Shown piece by piece: positions 63,601-64,000 of a stretch of 64,000 bases of DNA. The stretch is from positions 30,945,285 through 31,009,284 of the forward strand of contig OY365814.1 of the NCBI GenBank assembly GCA_959347315.1. Direction: 5' to 3'. Below the pieces are notes generated by a model. It saw only the letters and a list, made by a program, of their open reading frames with translations, was not told the DNA's origin and did not search any database. Position numbers and translations under genes: made by a program. The DNA comes from Bimastos eiseni. Its lineage: Eukaryota; Annelida; Clitellata; Crassiclitellata; Lumbricidae. Position 1 is the stretch's first letter; every line of letters begins with the position of its first letter.

Positions 63601-63678
63601 CCCTGAACGATGGTTGCCACTGCGTGAGAGGTCGTACTATCGCGGCAAGCGAAAGAACAAGAAGGGCAATATCAGTAG
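48666..63678 (+). CDS. SRP72: Signal recognition particle subunit SRP72 (3' end outside window)
   Basis: SRP72 binds 7S RNA with SRP68 in the particle that targets nascent secretory proteins to the ER. Exons: 48666-48777, 49377-49494, 50260-50380, 51271-51336, 51833-51910, 53046-53157, 53632-53707, 54055-54135, 54627-54684, 55109-55240, 55754-55882, 56258-56395, 56898-56993, 58017-58120, 59706-59783, 60626-60778, 62968-63023, 63564-63678. They encode 607 residues in phase (human total 671). Helical TPR-type repeats occupy most of it. Landmarks are NRFDEALSALKKNP, YRLENYKECFDIYKDLLRNT, ELCYNVAA, NKDQNVFDSKKKIKV, LAQLISAYSKFDPQKA and SKHLPS. Then come the basic RNA-binding part KKRHKKKKK and LPKNYDP...PDPERWLPLRE (Trp ~586). 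Exon 13 ends in a GC donor. The last exon(s), about 60 residues, lie past 64000. Confidence 0.96.
50395..50510 (+). repeat. tRNA-derived SINE head, family 3
   Basis: AGTGGTTAGCGTGCTACACT and AGGTCAAGGGTTCAATTCCC are good A- and B-box regions, with a GTCAGCTGAGAG anticodon-like part between. A sister is at 60515-60600 (-). It is not a tRNA gene because no acceptor stem forms. Confidence 0.55.
51490..51785. repeat. SRP72: (ATT)n microsatellite in SRP72 intron 4
   Basis: ATTATT and TTTATTATT runs cover nearly 300 bases just before exon 5. Shorter (ATT)n runs occur at 54450-54535 and 56115-56165. Confidence 0.9.
52480..52695. repeat. 42-bp minisatellite, five units
   Basis: Units TTGAAATTCCTGGGTTGTTG plus TTTTTCAATGCACTAATCTAAG repeat five times. 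The first three are nearly identical and the last two diverged. Confidence 0.9.
53240..53400 (+). mobile_element. CR1/L2-type LINE 3' end
   Basis: The plus strand shows a passage like SSAHCLKPNRQVLQVPQVFF, where the family has SLKSFLF. It is followed by the tail GACCGCTCCTGAGTAGATTC and GAGGTGCTATATAAAT. It lies in SRP72 intron 6. Confidence 0.6.
55225..55440. repeat. SRP72: ~20-bp minisatellite built from the exon 10 splice-donor junction
   Basis: Exon 10 ends CTTTACATGGGACAG, and the intron begins GTAATC. The unit TCTTTACATGGGACAGGTAA recurs about ten times in the next 200 bases with variation. An exact match to exon end plus donor occurs at about 55309-55326. Confidence 0.85.
56452..56530 (+). 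repeat. Truncated SINE, family 1
   Basis: CAGTTGGTCAGAGCGCTCGC is a head remnant, followed by the CCTTGAGCAAGTC body, about 60 bases after SRP72 exon 12. Confidence 0.55.
57112..57215 (+). repeat. Copy of interspersed family 2
   Basis: CAGTTTAACGACATTGTGTG, CCTCCTCCTTTATCCAAGCT and GGGACTGGCACTACCAGAGC appear in the family order. Confidence 0.7.
59087..59165 (-). repeat. Copy of interspersed family 2
   Basis: CCAAGCCTGGATAAAGGAGG, then TTATCACACAATGTCA, the reverse complement of the family core. Confidence 0.65.
59340..59660 (+). mobile_element. CR1/L2-type LINE 3' fragment
   Basis: The plus strand reads VPHTRAAMAESRSLASIGSC then WNMLSLFF, and later LSSSFAFLRTCLFSRG. This corresponds to the C-terminal LWNSLP...FK..LKTHLF end of CR1/L2 proteins. 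It ends about 45 bases before SRP72 exon 15. Confidence 0.6.
59990..60318 (-). mobile_element. hAT-type MITE, copy 2 (complete)
   Basis: It is 329 bp, with inverted ends CAATGTTCCCTG and CAGAGGGAACACTG; the second reads CAGTGTTCCCTCTGAGCTGTG in reverse. The flanks GTCGTGGG and ATCTTGGC match at 5 of 8 positions, compatible with an aged 8-bp hAT target duplication. It has no coding frame. It is homologous to 30607-30948 in opposite orientation. Confidence 0.75.
60515..60600 (-). repeat. tRNA-derived SINE head, family 3
   Basis: In reverse: CTGGTGCAGTGGTTAGCATG, then GAGAGGTCGGGGTTCAAATC. It has good A- and B-boxes and no acceptor stem. It ends 26 bases before SRP72 exon 16. Confidence 0.6.
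61142..62776 (+). repeat. 87-bp tandem array, about 19 copies
   Basis: Unit landmarks are ATGATGCTGTCTCATAATGA, TGTTACCCTCCTCCTTTATC, CAGTCTCAGGACTGGCATTT and ACTTTAGTCACCGTTTA. The first copy (61142-61226) and the last (from 62706) are divergent. The 17 between are nearly identical, with one variant GATTATGC at 62461. The unit derives from interspersed family 2. It lies in SRP72 intron 16. Confidence 0.95.
63230..63435. repeat. ACATAGATGATAGTTGC-type simple repeat
   Basis: Irregular units of TTACATAGATG and GATAGTTGCA alternate about twelve times in SRP72 intron 17. Confidence 0.8.
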
Positions 63679-64000
63679 GTAACTGATTAATTAACAATTA
63701 AAACCAATTAACGGCTTCTTCTTAGCTGTTTGAAAATGTAAGTACCTGTGGAGCATTTGAGAGGTTGGATTTTGTGATTTGATGCAGCCAGTGACTTTAT
63801 CAGGTGCTATCATTGTAAGTTTTAGTAACTTTCTCTTTTAGCATCTTAAAGACAATGTATTGGCTTCCAAATATTTTAAGTAGACTCTCAACGTAAATGT
63901 TAAGTAGGGGCTTTCCCTATAGCACTGTTCTTTGAAGTCATTATTAGCATCGCTATAGAAATATGTAAATACTTTACAATATTTATATTACAGTCATTAA

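Overview
This is animal nuclear DNA. Genes are split by many GT-AG introns, vertebrate-like orthologues are easy to recognise, and introns and intergenic DNA are full of LINE, SINE, hAT and LTR-retrotransposon debris and minisatellites. Repeat style and gene content suggest a marine invertebrate, but I cannot fix the phylum. AT-rich introns, ribosomal-protein and SRP genes and eukaryotic SINEs rule out a bacterial or organellar origin.

Layout. (1) 1-3050: no recognisable gene; repeat remnants. (2) 3050-6830: RPS14 (+), intact. (3) 6840-9858: a decayed CR1/L2-type LINE (-) with a YADD reverse-transcriptase motif, and a hAT-transposase-like remnant (-). (4) 9859-19822: a complete young LTR element of 9.96 kb with two 3.23-kb LTRs, a primer-binding site, a polypurine tract and a 4-bp target duplication, but no gag or pol in its 3.5-kb interior. 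It fits a large retrotransposon derivative (LARD). (5) 19823-23278: intergenic repeats. (6) 23279-34142: a 15-exon DDX21/DDX50-type DEAD-box helicase (-) with a GUCT domain and a mitochondrial-looking N-terminus, carrying one apparent single-base frameshift. (7) 34666-39310: TRAPPC5 (+), seven exons. (8) 42055-47950: a nine-exon YeeE/YedE-type (Sulf_transp) membrane protein (-), a candidate thiosulfate importer. (9) 48666 to beyond 64000: SRP72 (+), 18 coding exons in the window, with the C-terminal end outside it.

The last four genes form two divergent pairs: DDX21-like/TRAPPC5 share about 0.5 kb of upstream DNA and YeeE-like/SRP72 about 0.7 kb. RPS14, SRP72, TRAPPC5 and the helicase have housekeeping roles in translation, ER targeting, Golgi traffic and RNA metabolism. 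I see no functional operon-like logic beyond possible shared promoters.

The most unusual items are the LARD with its hairpin arrays and sixfold internal module, the multi-exon animal YeeE/YedE gene, a 20-nt microexon carrying the helicase Walker A motif, a minisatellite that multiplies an SRP72 splice-donor junction, and an 87-bp array grown from an interspersed repeat. All exon boundaries were set by hand from splice signals, reading phase and remembered family sequences. No database search or alignment program was run.
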